A stretch of 64,000 nt of DNA. Source: Siderastrea radians (lineage: Eukaryota; Cnidaria; Anthozoa; Scleractinia; Rhizangiidae). Within the stretch, counting starts at the first letter, position 1. Each line of letters opens with the position of its first letter. Where the stretch lies: positions 50,087,593 through 50,151,592 of the forward strand of contig OZ024890.1 of assembly GCA_964017195.1 (NCBI GenBank), written 5' to 3'. Positions 13,538 through 27,700 of this stretch are shown piece by piece. The notes below the pieces were generated by a model, which was not told the DNA's origin, ran no database searches, and was given only the letters and a program-made list of their open reading frames with translations. A program made the translations under genes and the position numbers.

Positions 13538-15522
13538 GTAAGTTCAAAGTTAATTACAGACAGAAAATATGAGAAAATAAGCCAAACTGTGAGGACAAGT
13601 TTAAATAATGAGTCAGAACAGTGTGGAATTGAATGATCATTTACTATCTGTATTGCTTTTTAACTTTAACCAATTGAAACAGTTATTTGCAGTGAATAGC
13701 TGAAAGTAGGTAAGATAGATAGTTAGTTGACTGTAGGTTTATCAAAGAAGCCATAATTGGAGTGTAACTCTCCTAGCTCTCAAACGCCAGTAATAACACA
13801 ACCATGTGCAACTAATAAACAACCAATACACTTCGAGAATGCATATTTTACTATCTAGATTAGGTAAACTTGATGAATTTTGTGATCAGTATTCAGCGTT
13901 TGTTTGCATTAAAGTGGGGGCATTTTTACATTTTTAGCTCACTGCACTTTACTGAACCGCTCTCTCAATTCGTCATTTTTTAAACAAAGTCCAGGCACTT
14001 TATCACCAAACTTTGTCTTTTTTATCCACTAGGATCCTTTTATATTCAATTTGATTGTATTTTTGTAGCATTAGCCATATAACATGGAAATTAGGTAAGC
14101 AAAGTTTCGATATTTTGGTGGGACACTGGAGCTTACTTTTTCCCGGCCGCTGTTGTAAAAACATTTAAGATGTTAATCCCGTCGCTTAGCAGTTCTCTCT
14201 CTCTTTTTTTTTTCTTTCCGAAGGAGGCATTTTTGAAGACCCAAGATTAGTGAGCTCGTTCCTTGCCGCCATTGCAGATGTCAACAGAGAACCCAATGTT
14301 CTCCCAGGAATACAGCTTAAAGCCGTCATTAATATCACCAAACCGATGGACGCCTTTGACAATTTAAAATCAGGTACCGTGAGTTTAAACATGATTTAGA
14401 CTTACAACGTTACACCGTTTACAGTAACTAGGGGTTATGATTAATCAAGGTGCATCACATTTTTCCACGAATTTTTTCGCTAACGTAAAGTTACCCTATG
14501 CAGACTGGGGAGGGTGGGGATGGGGGCGGACTCTGCCCACACAGAGTTTTGACGGGTTTTTTAATAAGCAAGCTTAAGCCACCGAACTTGCTGACTTTTT
14601 CGACAAAACTTATCTGAGAACAATTTGGTATAGCAAGTATTTGTCAATTAAGTTTGACGTTACCATGACAAGCACTTTTTCAGAATTTTGAATTTTCCTC
14701 TTTTTAAGGACAAATTATAGATTTTTTGAATTACCTTTTACGTTTTTAGACCGTTTTTGCGTACTTTTTGATTACTCTTTGGTCAATTTTAGTGCTTTTC
14801 GGGGGATTTTTAAAAACGCATGTACAAGAAATCCAATATGGCGGATCGAAGCTGGCCGCCGTTGCAGGACGCGACGTTATTCTTAAGTCATATGGCGTCA
14901 TCAGTTCATGTTGTGGACCTCAAAGGAAACACTTTTGGACCCACTATTAGCCTTCTAAGTTTCGTTGTCATACTTTAATACTTTTGGAGTTGAGGAGGTC
15001 CCTTGGCCAGAAGACCAAAAAGTGCCCGTTCTGAATAGGGTTAACGATATTTCATACCAACTCTACTATGTGCTAGGAGGAAGTAAAGAAATTCTTCCCA
15101 GCATATCCCAACCAAACGTTAAACCAAACCATCTCATGAACACTTTTCTTTTACCTATTCTTTTTTTACATTGTCGGTTTCTTTGTTTGTTCGATCTTTA
15201 GCTCAGTATCTTGTTCACCAAGGTGTTGTAGCCATCGTCGGTCCCACCACGTCCACGGATGTGAAGTATACCCAGCCATACTTTGCTGGTTTCCATATTC
15301 CTCAGTTCGCTCCAGTGGCAACAGACCCAACCTTCTCCTTCATACCAGCTAACTTCCCATACCTTCTGCGTATGAGTCCAAGTGACACCGTACAATGTCG
15401 CGTTCTTGCTGGAATCATTGAACACTACAACTGGACGCAGTTTGCTCTGCTCGTGTCAAAAGATGATTACGGTACGTCGAATGTCCTTTGATATTACTTA
15501 ATATGTAATTTCCTGACGTCGT

Positions 15523-15566
<44 letters not shown>

Positions 15567-18500
15567 AGTGGGTCGGTCGTTAGATTCCAGGCTTCTGACT
15601 TTTGTGTTGCTTTCCGTCACTCAGGAGGAAATTAAAGTGGGGAGTAGTATTCATCGTAACTCCTTCTGCGAAACCCCGTTGAGGAGCAGTCGGGCGAGCC
15701 AGAGGTCGACATTCCCATTTAGGTTTTGTTAACAAGTTTCAGTTTAAGGCCGCGGGAAGAGGACGGAAAGGGAGCGCATCTTAAGAAAGGAAAATTAAAA
15801 TAAAGAGAGGAGTTCATTCGCTCTCATTTGTCCTTGCATGCTTTAAAATGTAATGGTGAAGCCATTAGACTACAAATGAGACAAGCAAAAAAATCAACAA
15901 AGAAACATATCGCTCATAAAGTTAGTTCTTTTGTCATTTCTGTCGCTTTCTGTATTTCTCTTAGTGGTGGGAAAAATAATGCGTAAGCTCTCTTCGTCAA
16001 GTGTGAAACGAAAATAACAGCCATAATCTATCCCTAAGTGTTGCTGCGATGTTGTAGCTGTTAATATTGTTATTGTTTTTGCTGTTTTTGTTATAGTATA
16101 ATACTGTTGTGAAGCACAGGTTTATAAAATGTGTTAACCACTGCCATACTTTATACAGGAATCAACGGTGTGCTAGCTCTGAAGGATGAAGCATACAAAC
16201 GAGGCTGGCTAGTCGTGGCACATGAACACTTTGAACCCGTCCCAGACCCCTCGAAACTCGACATCACCAAGCAACTAAAATGGATTAGACAAACAGGCAC
16301 ACGAGTTGTTGTCTTAAATTGCTACGTGAAATACTCAAGAGAGGTAAGGAGTTTGTTGTTTCGGGTAAAATTACATCCATTTTCAACCAGTGCCTAAATA
16401 TGGCGGGATCCCATGACATTAGCGAATATTTTTATATATGAATTTCAGAATGCATAATAACATACATTATTATCAATACACGCGGCCAAATTGAAAACTG
16501 CCCTATCGTAAACACGCGCTTTGCGGGCCGCAAATGACTCCTAGCGGGCGGTTAATGCATTAACGGCCCTGCAGCTGATTGGTTCTTGGTTCATCATCCG
16601 ATTAATTTTAACCAATCAGCGTCGCCGACGCGGGAAAACCATTCGGCAAGTTCAGTTTGAAGCACAAAGTTTCCCAATCAACGGAAAGTTAAAGAAAGGT
16701 TTAAGCTTTCGAAAATGGAAGAAGTTAAAGATTCTAGTCAAAACTCGGATCTGGGAAAGGAAGAATTGGATAAAATCGAAGCACAAGCTCAAGCCGAAAA
16801 TACCAAAAGAGCCACTTCTTGGGGTATTAAGAAATTCGAGAAATGGTGCGAGAAACGACAGCTCAACGTCGATCTGAATTCTGTTACTTCGGCGGAGCTC
16901 AACGAAGTTCTAAGGAAGTTTTATGCGGAGGTTAAATCGGAAAAGGGCCAACCGTTAACCCCTAGTACCCTCACTGGCATACGAGCAGCGATTCATCGAA
17001 AACTAACTTCAGCCCCATTCAGCAGGACTATAAACATTTTACAAGACAAAGAATTTCTTCCTGCGAACAAGATGTTCGAGGCAAAATGCAAACTGTACAC
17101 TAAAGAAATGAATCCTAAACCTATGCATAAATCTGCAATTGCAGCTGGAGATATGACGAAGCTACGAGAATATTTTTCTGGAGGTTTAGGTTCAACTGCA
17201 TGGACAGAACCAGAGCGACTTCTTGAGTTTGTGTGGTTTTCAATCTGCTTCTATTTTGGGCGCCGTGGTAGAGAAGGTTGGCGAGAACTCACCAAGCAGT
17301 CGTTCGGCATAAAAAAAGATGACTCAGGAGCACGGTATGTTACTGAAATGCAAACTGAACAAACAAAGAACTATCAAGGAGGGTCAAAGCAAAAAGACCA
17401 AAGTTATTCCGATGTGCGAATGTACGAAAACTCGTCGCCGCTTGATCCCGTTAGTTCTTTCGAGTTTTACATCCTCCGCCTTAATCCAAACTGTCAGGCT
17501 CTGTTTCAAACACCTAACAAGCACTTCAAGAAAGAGGGATCACAATGGTTTCGAAATGAGCCGCTTGGCAAAAACAAGATCGCCAAACTCATGGAAAACA
17601 TTTCCTTGAAAGCCGAATTGTCAGAAAAATACACGAATCACTGCATTCGTGCCTCCACAGTCACATCTCTGTTTCAGCGCGGAGTTGACGCCAAACAGAT
17701 TTCCGAGATCACTAAACACAAAGATGAAAGAAGCTTGACTCACTACATTTCTCAAACTTCAAGTGCACAAAAAAGGCATTGCTCCAGGCTTTTGCAAGAA
17801 GCGTTTGATGGCCATTCGTCCTCAGTAACATCTCAAGAGTCACACCGCTCATCAACAAATTCCGAAAGCAGCAACATCGCCGGTGCTAGTGCAATCACTT
17901 CAGTTTCTCAGTCACTGCAGAGTCAGTTTTTCTCGTTAGCCCAGCCATATCCGAACTGCACTCAGCACATTCAAATCGGAACTTTGAACATCTATCAGAG
18001 TGCAGGTCCTTCTCATTCAACAGAAAGCGAAACCGTAAAACGACGCCGAGTAGTAATCGAAAGTGACAGTGAGTAGAAACGTGTACTGACTAAGTGATTA
18101 TCCTTGTATTTTCCATCTTTGTATCTTTTATTGTCTATTGCTGGATTTTTCGGGAGACTTTTAGCTGTTTTCAGCCTATTTTCTTTCAAACACAGCTAAT
18201 TTATTGGATTGAATTCGCAGGTAACTTGTGCCGGCAATTAGATAGTTAGATAATTTTGAGTTTATTTGAAGTATTGGGTCAACTCATTCAGAGCAAATTG
18301 TATATTTATGGAAAAGCCTCATTAAATTTGTCAGATTTCTTAATATCATTTGGCCTTGTTTATTGATAATAATGATAATAAAATGACTTTTTTTCGGGAA
18401 TATTGTTTATTTGCGCCCTTGTAGTGTCATTTGTGGCCCTCGCGCTTCGCGCTCGGGCCAAAAATGACACTACGCGGGCGCAAATAAACAATATTCCCTC

Positions 18501-21500
18501 AAAAAGTCATTTTATTCCCTTATTAAAAAGATGTTTTATTCAGTTAATGGCACAGGCGACTCGGAAAAAAATCCGAGTTCTCCCAAAAAAGAGTCGAACC
18601 TATAACCCCAGATGCTCTACCATTGAGCTACAGAGACTCGTGGGAGCTAAGGCCATTAAACTAGGTTAGTGCGACAAGCGTCCTGCATACTGGTAGGACT
18701 GAAATGTCGATGGGTGGCATATTCGCAATGATATAAATTAATTAACAATGCTAATTAATTAACATTATTCCAAAGTTACTGCTTTAAGGATCTACAGCAA
18801 AAACCGAAATAATTATAAGGCGGTTAGTAAACATAGAGTAAATCTTTAATTGCCTTCTTGGCTTTATTGGTATTCTTCTCTAATTAGGATTATTACTGCA
18901 TTTTTTTGTGATGTGAGAATGAATGCGTGGTGATTTATAAATTAAACGAACAGGATACTGCGCGGATATCTTCATAGATAACACGCAAACTGTCTTTGAG
19001 TTGGTAAATCTTTATGATAGATCATAAAACAAGCTGGTGACCTTGGAATGACAAAGGACTGGGTCTGGATTGTAACTGATGCGCAAACTGAACGGGTGAG
19101 ATTGGACCATAAGGCACTAATTAAACCTTTAGCTTTTAACCTTTTTGTTTTAAATCATAATGAGTTAAGCTTACCTTTCACCTATCTAGCCAGGGCTCTT
19201 TGGAGTCCCTGAGCCTGGGGGTTTGGTAGGAGATAAGGAGCGTAAAGTGGCGCCCCATCCTGCTTTCTGAGAGTCGTTCAAACTATGACAACGAAACCTA
19301 ACTGAGGGTAAGAGTACGTCTAAAATGTTTCCTTTGAGGTTAACAATAATACTGGAAAAAACTGCCTGTCAAAATATGTTTGCCATGGCAAGGCGATGAC
19401 TTTTGCTGCACATTAAAAAAGATCAAATATTGCCCCCGCCCCTCCCTCTCTCTCTCCTCACCTCCACCTTGCCACCGAGGCTAGATAGGCTTAAGGTGGC
19501 GTAGCATAATCCAACAAAGCTGAAATCTACCACAAACAGAAAATAAAACGTCTCATTGGTAGCTTAATTAACAATCTTCAGGCCCGTATTCCAAGGGTAT
19601 GGTACTGAGGAGGTCTTCATAAGTACAAAATTGAAGAGTTTTCTTAGAGTGATTCGTAGCAAAGTTGGAAATCCAAATGTTGTGGGACCAGATGAAGACC
19701 ATAAAAACAAAGCAGCGTTTAAGGCCTCGGAAACTAGGGAGTGGATTGGCACATTTACTACGTAAATTTAGCCACCTTGGAAACGAGTAGGGGCCTTGAA
19801 ATGTAAATGATGCGGTGTGCGGTGGATTACAAAAAATGGTCGCTTTTCTGAGATCGAATATCCTATAGCTAGTTAGCGGCCTTGACAAGTTTGAGAAAGC
19901 TTGAATGAAACGTAACTAAATTCCAAATGAACGCCGACCTGCAGTCTTCTTTATTATACATTATTATATGGCAAGCAATTCTCCAGTCTAAATCGAGTGT
20001 TCTGATTGGTTAGTTTTCGGTCGGGATTTTACAGTACGGACCATTACTATGGAAACGGTCCTTTTTGGATATTTTTTTTTCGCGCTCCCGCTCCCGCAAA
20101 ATTCAAACTCCGAACACGCAAGAAGATTAAAAAAGGAAAGGTTTGGAGCTGGTACAAAACCGGAATGAACGAGGTAAACACGCCTGTTTAGAAAAAGCGC
20201 TCTTCAATTAACTTTACCAGCTTTTTGATATAAGCAAAACACTCGCCAGCAGTGAACCAAAAAGCATGGCCAACGTTCTTCAGTGACTGTGTGTGTTTAT
20301 TGTTTTCTTGTACGGCTATTAGACTGTAAGCTGTAAAGAGCCGCGTAAATCGGCCAACACTTAAACAATAATTATTAAAATTTAGCATTAACAAAAGAGT
20401 ACGTTTCTCACAAGAAAACCTCTTGGCAAAAAAAAAAACTGAAAACTGCAAAACAACTAGCAAACGGCTTTCATCAACTGTAAATCGAAAGAAAACGATC
20501 ATGTTCTTGTCTAGTTTAATATTGGCGATTGCTTCAGTCAGCGTTTTCCACACGGAACAAATTAAAGCTACACGTTAATGTATTAAACTAACAGTGTACC
20601 TTGATTCCTCAGCGAGATTTTTGCTCTTGTAGTGGACATCCTTGAAAATAAGTTTAGCTTGTTCACAAGTCCGCTCTTGCTGGAGCTCGCGCTAAAAACA
20701 ACTTTGTTAGGTGTGACAAAAATTTGCTCTCAGCATCCACAAAGTTCTCCATAAAGCCACTGAAGCAAACAACTTGCAGTATTTGATGGAGAGATAATTT
20801 CCAGTGTCTTTTTTTCTTTAAGTTCGAGTGTTCCTTCGTTTACATTACGGACTAACACACTGCCACAATTTCCAGTTTGAGAAGCACGTTTCTGAGATTT
20901 TATCGCGGCCTTTTCATTATTCTTCTTTTTACCGAATTGTCTCCGCCCATAACGAAGACGTATTTTCAAATAAAACTGTCTTGTGTTGTGGAGGACGACG
21001 AAAAACTGACACAGATATTAGAAGCAGAGCAGTTTTCATTCAAGAGCCACGCAAGTTTTCGCCGATCGACAGCAACGATCATCAAACTGATTCGAAAGCC
21101 AGTTAAAATCGCTGGCTTCTCTCCTTGACATCGCGCCGGAAATTGACTTGAATGAACTACCGGAAGTGTTGTTTCGTACGAAAAATGATGCCATATAATA
21201 AACTACTTACTAACTTCACTTGCTCGGGACCGTACTGAGGAATATTGGCCCTAGGTCGTTTTTGTACGGACCTCGCTGCGCTCGGTCCGTACTGCCACGA
21301 CCTCGGGCCAATATTCCCCAGTACGGCCCTCGCGTTCAGTTAGTAAGAAGTTAGTATTTGCCTGGATGGATTTTAAAAGACATTTCTATTTTTTTCACCA
21401 TTTTGCAATCTTGGTTCCCCTTAAACAAACAATTCACATTGCAATTCTTAGGACTGGCAGATTCTTGGTGATGAATTTGTGGTAAATCAGTTTTATGGGG

Positions 21501-24500
21501 TCATTGGAACTCGACTAGCATTCGGTGAGGGATCTCGCTACAAGGAAGTTGCCAAACACTGGAAGACCTACCAGCATGGTGAACTAGATGTATGTACAGT
21601 ATATAGTAAGATGTTGTGAACTAAAATTGGAACGTTTGCCTTTTGCTTTTGTTTCCTTCTAACATCCTAAAGTAAATAACATATAACAAAGTGCCGGCCA
21701 CACTAAATGCCTGGTTGCTTAAATGACAAAACCAAACAAAACATTGCTAAATTTTCTTTTATCACTTCGCCCTCCGCCTCTGTTGTCTTTATCTTTACGC
21801 CTCCTCCTTTCATATGGGCTACATACGTCATTTAAACCTAGGTTGTTGCTACAACCAAAATTTTCTTCTCCAAAGGTAGTCGGATAAAGGAAATTGCAAT
21901 GTCTGTAAATGTATATCTGTATTTACACCTAATTGTAATAACGTTGTTATACAAAAATGAAAAAGGAAAAACATAAAAAAGTTGGAAACTGCATTCTTGG
22001 ACTTTATTATATGGCTAGAGCTTGTAAACATATAACACGCGCTGTGATTGGCCAATACTCGGGGCTGGAACTTCCCATGATGCCCATGGGCATTTATGAG
22101 CGATGTTAATGCCCGGCTAGTAAAGCGAGAATATAGCGAACCTGAAAGTACATCTTTCTTGTACGGACCTCGCTTCGCTAGGTCCGTACCAGAAAGACTT
22201 CGGGCAATATTCTCCCAGTACGGCCCTCGATCTCGGTTAATAAGAAGTAATTGATAATTCTCAAAGCATGTTATTGCAGTTAGGTGTATATGTATATATC
22301 TGTATATGCACAACTGTATATGCAAATGTATACGTGTGTGACGATAAGCAGACGTTCACGTTCATGATCAGTAATGAAGCTCATTAATATTGAATGTTGA
22401 CGTTAAAGGAATGTCTGGGCCCCTAACCAATAATCGCTTTTCTTCCAACCAGGTTGTTACTGGAAAGTTTTATGATGCAGTTTTGGCATTAGCAACGGCA
22501 CTTCATTTCATGATATTAGACGAATATGACGTCGGAGGACAGGAGCTTGGATTTAACTTCGACAAGGGACCTGTTACACCGTGGAGAAACGGAGAAGAAT
22601 TGATGAAGTACATAAAGAAGGCAATAAAATACTTTTTTTTTTCGGTGGTTTATATTTAGTTAGGCTAAAGACACGTTTCTGGATACATATTAACTGAGTG
22701 AGTTGACACCTGTTTTTATTGTGGGTAACACCAAATTCTTGACACTAGCATTACTGTGGCCCTCCAAAAAAGTTAATGTAAGGAAATATGAAGTCCTAAA
22801 TAATAAACGACGAGGGAGTGCGAAATTTATATTCAAAATTGTAGGGAGCAGTTTTATCTAAATATAATAGATAACAAACTCAGTCCCATTATGACCGTAA
22901 TAATTCTTACAAGTTTTCGTATTTTCGCTTTGTCATAAAAAGACAGATAATTGAGTACACGATTGAAATGTGGAAAGCACGAGTATCATTTAGTAAATTT
23001 GAGAGTGCGTAACTTTCAATCTATATTAGAACAGTGGCTTAAAATACGATTTGTTCAAATATTTCGTTAGGTCAATACAAGTGGTATCATGAACGACTTG
23101 CAGTTTAAACAAGATGGCTCACCAACATTCCAGGAGTACGACATCGTCAATTTAGGAAGAACGGGTTTTGTGCAGGTAAAATTGAAAATAAAAGGAAGGA
23201 ATAGTTGTTTCGACAGTGATTGACAAAGACGACGCTCTAGTCGTAGATATTGACCTTAAAGTCAAAAAGGATTTTCTGGTATAAAAAAACAAGTAAAAAT
23301 GTTTAAAGGAATTTTTACACTTCAAAATAATTATCTAGTAAAACATTAGGCTTAGCAGACCCCACAAATTTCTATTATATTCTCAATGTTTGGAATTGCT
23401 CGAACATACTCTTTTTCTACTGGAAAGGTTGATTTCCTGGACTCATAAATTATCAATGAAAATGTTACGGACCCAGAGCAAAGGTTTCTTTTTTTTTACC
23501 TAAAAAAATATGTCGACGTCATCACAGCGTCTTTATCAGGTCTTAAATTATTTTGTCGGCTAAGTATTTCGAAGTCAAATAAATTCTTGCTAAGAGTCCG
23601 TAAAATTTTTATTAGCAATTGATGCTGTTATTTATTTCTTCGAGGTTGGAAAATGGAGCCCAGCACAAGGAATTGTAATGTATCCTGACAAACCGGTGTT
23701 ATGGCTCTCGCAGTCATTTCAGACACCACGTGACAGAGCAGATACTGTGGAAAACACCACGATCCGAGTTGTTACTGTAATAGTAAGTAGTTAAAGAGCG
23801 ACTGAAATGGACTGTTTTTTTTTCTCTGTACAAAAAAGAAAGAAGAAAGAATATTTAACAATCACTTTACGAAATTGAGTCGTTCATGATCTCCTAGCTA
23901 AAGAAGCAATAGATAATCCTGGAATAATGAAAAATGTTTTAACTTCTCTCAAAAGGAATTTCGCCCTATATTTAATACGACTTCTTTACATATAAAATAT
24001 GAGCCAATTTATCAGCGCACGCTCCTGATAGTAACACGTTTTGCCAAAACATCACCATTTCTCTCCTCTAGGGTATAAGTTCTACTTTCGTTTAGATGTT
24101 TCTGTTGTTTGGAAAACCTTTATAACCACCGTTCAAACCCACTATTAAATCACTTCTTGTTTCCCAGCATATTTTTCTTGCCGATATCCAGTATATTTCC
24201 CTTAATGAGGAGAGGCATTACGAGTCTAAACGATCAAAAATAAGTCCAACAGATTGTTGAAGTGTTGATAACCTTACATTCAACGTATACTTTCAGCGAT
24301 CCAGTTTGTTTGCAGACACTCCCAGTATATAAAACGTTATACAATATTTTGTTCACTATGTTTATTTCCAGGAGCCACCATTTATTGACCGAGAAGTCAC
24401 TGAAACAGGAGAAATAGTTTATAAAGGTTTCTGTATAGAGTTACTCAACCGACTGCAGCAGGATATGAAGTTCAAGTACACAGTTCAAATCATACCGAAA

Positions 24501-24760
24501 AACATTTACGGATCATTTGATTTTTTCAATCAGTCGTGGAGTGGAATGATAGGGTATTTAGTAGAAAGGGTAAGTTTTTGCTTATTTGGTCCACGATCAG
24601 CCTCGTTCCCAGCCTTTATGCGCTATCGAGTGACCGAGTGAAACTTTGAACCGAGCACGACAGCGCGAATTTTCCCTCCGAGTTTGTCGGGTGACGTCAC
24701 ATTTGATTATGTGCCCAGGACGACTGGGAACGAGGCTGGTCCTCGATATTTCACCGTGAG

Positions 24761-24791
<31 letters not shown>

Positions 24792-27700
24792 CATCCTTTC
24801 TTTAAACACGATAAAAAAAATTTAAAGCATATATATAATGCTTGTGGGGTCGTGTAATTAATTAGGTATAGTACTTAACTACGATACTTCTACTAAGATT
24901 ATTATTCGATAAGAAATTGAGCACAATGAATAAATGGCCAATAGCACTTAAAATCATGGTATTGTCTGGGAAGCGACTGAACTGACTGGACGTGCCAGCA
25001 ACAATCTTTCACAGCAGAGCGAATGCAAAGGGTGCTCAGTGCCCTCTGTCTCAGAGATCACCGTGAATGAAGATTTGATCCAGCGTAAATTAAAAGCCAT
25101 CAAGCCAAATAAATATGCAGGTCTGGACGACATTCCAACTAAATTATTAAAACTAGCCGAGCCTGCCATTGTGTCACCTTTAACTAGACTATTTTCATTT
25201 TGTGCTCACCTCGGAGAAACCTTCACTGTTTGGAAGAAAGCTCGTTTGATTCCAGTGTACAAAAAAGAAGACGAGGCCGACACAAATAACTACAGACCCA
25301 TATCGTGTTCCAAGCAAAATTATGGAATCGTGTGTAACAGATACTATCGTTGATCATGTTTTCCACGATAACTTAGTTACGGATAAACAGTGGGCCTACC
25401 GTGAAGGGCACTCCACACAACTATTGCTCGTACATCTCTCAGAAATTTGGAGAAGATCAATCGATGAGGACAAAGTGGATGCTGTAGCGTTTGTAGACAT
25501 CAAAAAAGCTTTTGACTGAGTATCCCATGCGATCTTACTACATAAGTTAAAGTTTCAATTCGGAGTTCAAGATCCCCTGTTATCATGGCTGACAGACTAC
25601 CTAAGCGACCGAACCCAATTCTCGGTAGTACACGGCCAGCATTCAACTATGTTAAATGTTACATGCGGGATTCCTCAGGGGTCTGTGCTAGGCCCCACGT
25701 TGTTCGCCTTGTACACCAATGATTTGCCAAATTCAGTTTCCTCTGGCACTGTTTTTATGTACGCGGATGACACCACCGTTAATTGCATTGGGGACACTGT
25801 CGACAGCACTGTTACTTCACTAAACAGAGCTTTATCTGAAATTGAACAGGTGGTGCCGAGAAAGCTCTCAAACTCCCCACTCGGCATAGAGATAGAATAG
25901 ATAGATAGATTTGAATTGATATACTCCTTGAAATGACAGGACAAAATGGCATGACGATGGTTTCCCTGGTTAGAGTGTGGCTACATATATTTTCATGTGC
26001 AGAATTTTATATTTTATTTCAGAATTTTTCAGAAATTGAGAAAAATGTATCTCTCAATCGTTTTTATAAAGCTGATAAAAATGCTAGTCCTCGATTGCGC
26101 TGTACGGGATACTATAGTGTATAGAAGAAAAAGGTAGAGAGTAGCCCGCCTTAGGGCTGTCGGAGTAGTAACGATGCTTTAACTTTCTTCACCCAGAGCA
26201 CACTAGTTTGTTAGTAATACTGGGCGCCGCACCCTGCGCCCTATTGCTTACTAACGAGCCTGTTCGCAGGCTACAACTGCTGCGCGAGGAGAGTAGAGAC
26301 AGCAGTTTGTGAATATTTTACGCAGTCTATAAAGCGAAACAAACGTTTTTTGGCGGGATTTAACGAGATTTAAGGTAAAAAAGTGAGTTTTGCGACTATA
26401 CTGTTATCAACAAAGCTAATAACAAAGGGAGAATGTGGCAGTTACACAATACCATTTAGCTCTTTTTAATGTCATCCACATCAGACTTGAACTTTAACCT
26501 TTAGAAGATCACTGTTCTTTATTCATTCAATGATATTTCGAGAGTTGATACCATTGTAATAATGATAAAACATTATCTTCTATCCGTACTACCCGCTCAC
26601 GAAGCTCACAGGGGTATACAATTGCTGTTATTGAACCTTGTTCTCGACAGAAAGCTGATCTTGCAGTTGGTCCGATATCCGTCAGCTCGCAGCGTCAAAC
26701 CGCAGTTGATTTTACCCAGCCATTCATGCATCTTGGGCTATCAATTCTTATAGAAAACAGCGTCAACGTGGACTACAAAGTATTCTCTTTCCTCAAGCCT
26801 TTCAACACTGACCTTTGGTTGGCCATGGTTGTTGGCACGATTTTAGTTGGTTTGTTTTTGTGGTTACACGCCACGTTCAGTCCACGTGGATATCACGGGA
26901 GGATTGCACAATCACGTGATCATACTAGCCTCAGGGAAGATCACTGGAGCACGCAGGATTGTCTGAGGTTCTTTGAGTCCACGTGGTCATCGTTCTCGTA
27001 TGCCGTTGGTCAGGGTGCCGATGTAGCACATCCCCAGTCTACACCCGGGAGAGTTGTTGTCGGATTCTGGTGGTTTGCCATGCTAATCATAAGTAAGATA
27101 TCACGTTAGTGAATAACAGTTATTATGTCACCTTTTTTAGCTCTGCTTCAGGAAAGTTCATGTTGAAAACAAATGAAACACAAAAATAACGGTTTAGTTT
27201 CTGGGTAAATATCACTGGCTAGGGATGTCCAGAGTGGAAGTTGGTTAGTATCGTTAAAAAATCGTTAAAATATCGTTAAGAACTGCATATGGCTTGTTGT
27301 CCCTTTAAAAAAAAAACTCGAGGATGTCTCCTGCTTAGTGTTCTAGGAGCACTTCGTATACAAGAAAAGCGGCTTAGGTTTTAATGTCAGCGTAGTTTGG
27401 ACTCAAAAACGTTGAAATGTCCATGAAGGAGCCCCTTCTATATTTACTTGGTTAACTGTTAACCATTTGCTTCATATGGGGTGAGTTTCAGTTCAAATGA
27501 ATCTGTAACACAAATCTCACATGGACCTGAGAGAGTAATTTGGAGTCATGGTGCCGATTATTAAAACGAAGTTTTTACAAGACAACACATTCGATCCGGA
27601 CTTCTTATTGGTGTTTAAAGTAGAGCCTCTTCAAACCTATAGCTCACTATGTTGTCGTTCAACATTGAAACTCTGTCCGCTTTTTTTTTCGCGTTGTTTT

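Larger units (their letters stand above)
16440..18514 (+). mobile_element. Crypton-type (tyrosine recombinase) DNA transposon in an iGluR B intron
   Basis: The unit contains a single intact recombinase ORF (16715-18076), a GC-rich 5' segment with short palindromes (about 16480-16630), a 300 bp 3' untranslated stretch and a long 3' hairpin (18379-18514). It lies in the sense orientation between receptor exons ending at 16343 and starting at 19021. No terminal inverted repeats bracket the ORF, as expected for Cryptons. Exact ends are not determined and the limits given are approximate. Confidence 0.65.

Noticed and set aside
14965..15201. Open frame before the third exon of iGluR B
   Set aside because: It has no similarity to the receptor, and the phase-1 acceptor at 15201 joins the preceding exon perfectly without it.
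17319..17609. Second open frame overlapping the Crypton recombinase
   Set aside because: It is a shadow of the intact 453-codon frame, which carries the catalytic motifs.
20188..21128. Several overlapping open frames of 80-120 codons on both strands
   Set aside because: They are inside a repeat with inverted ends. No domain or consistent frame was seen, so they are treated as element sequence.
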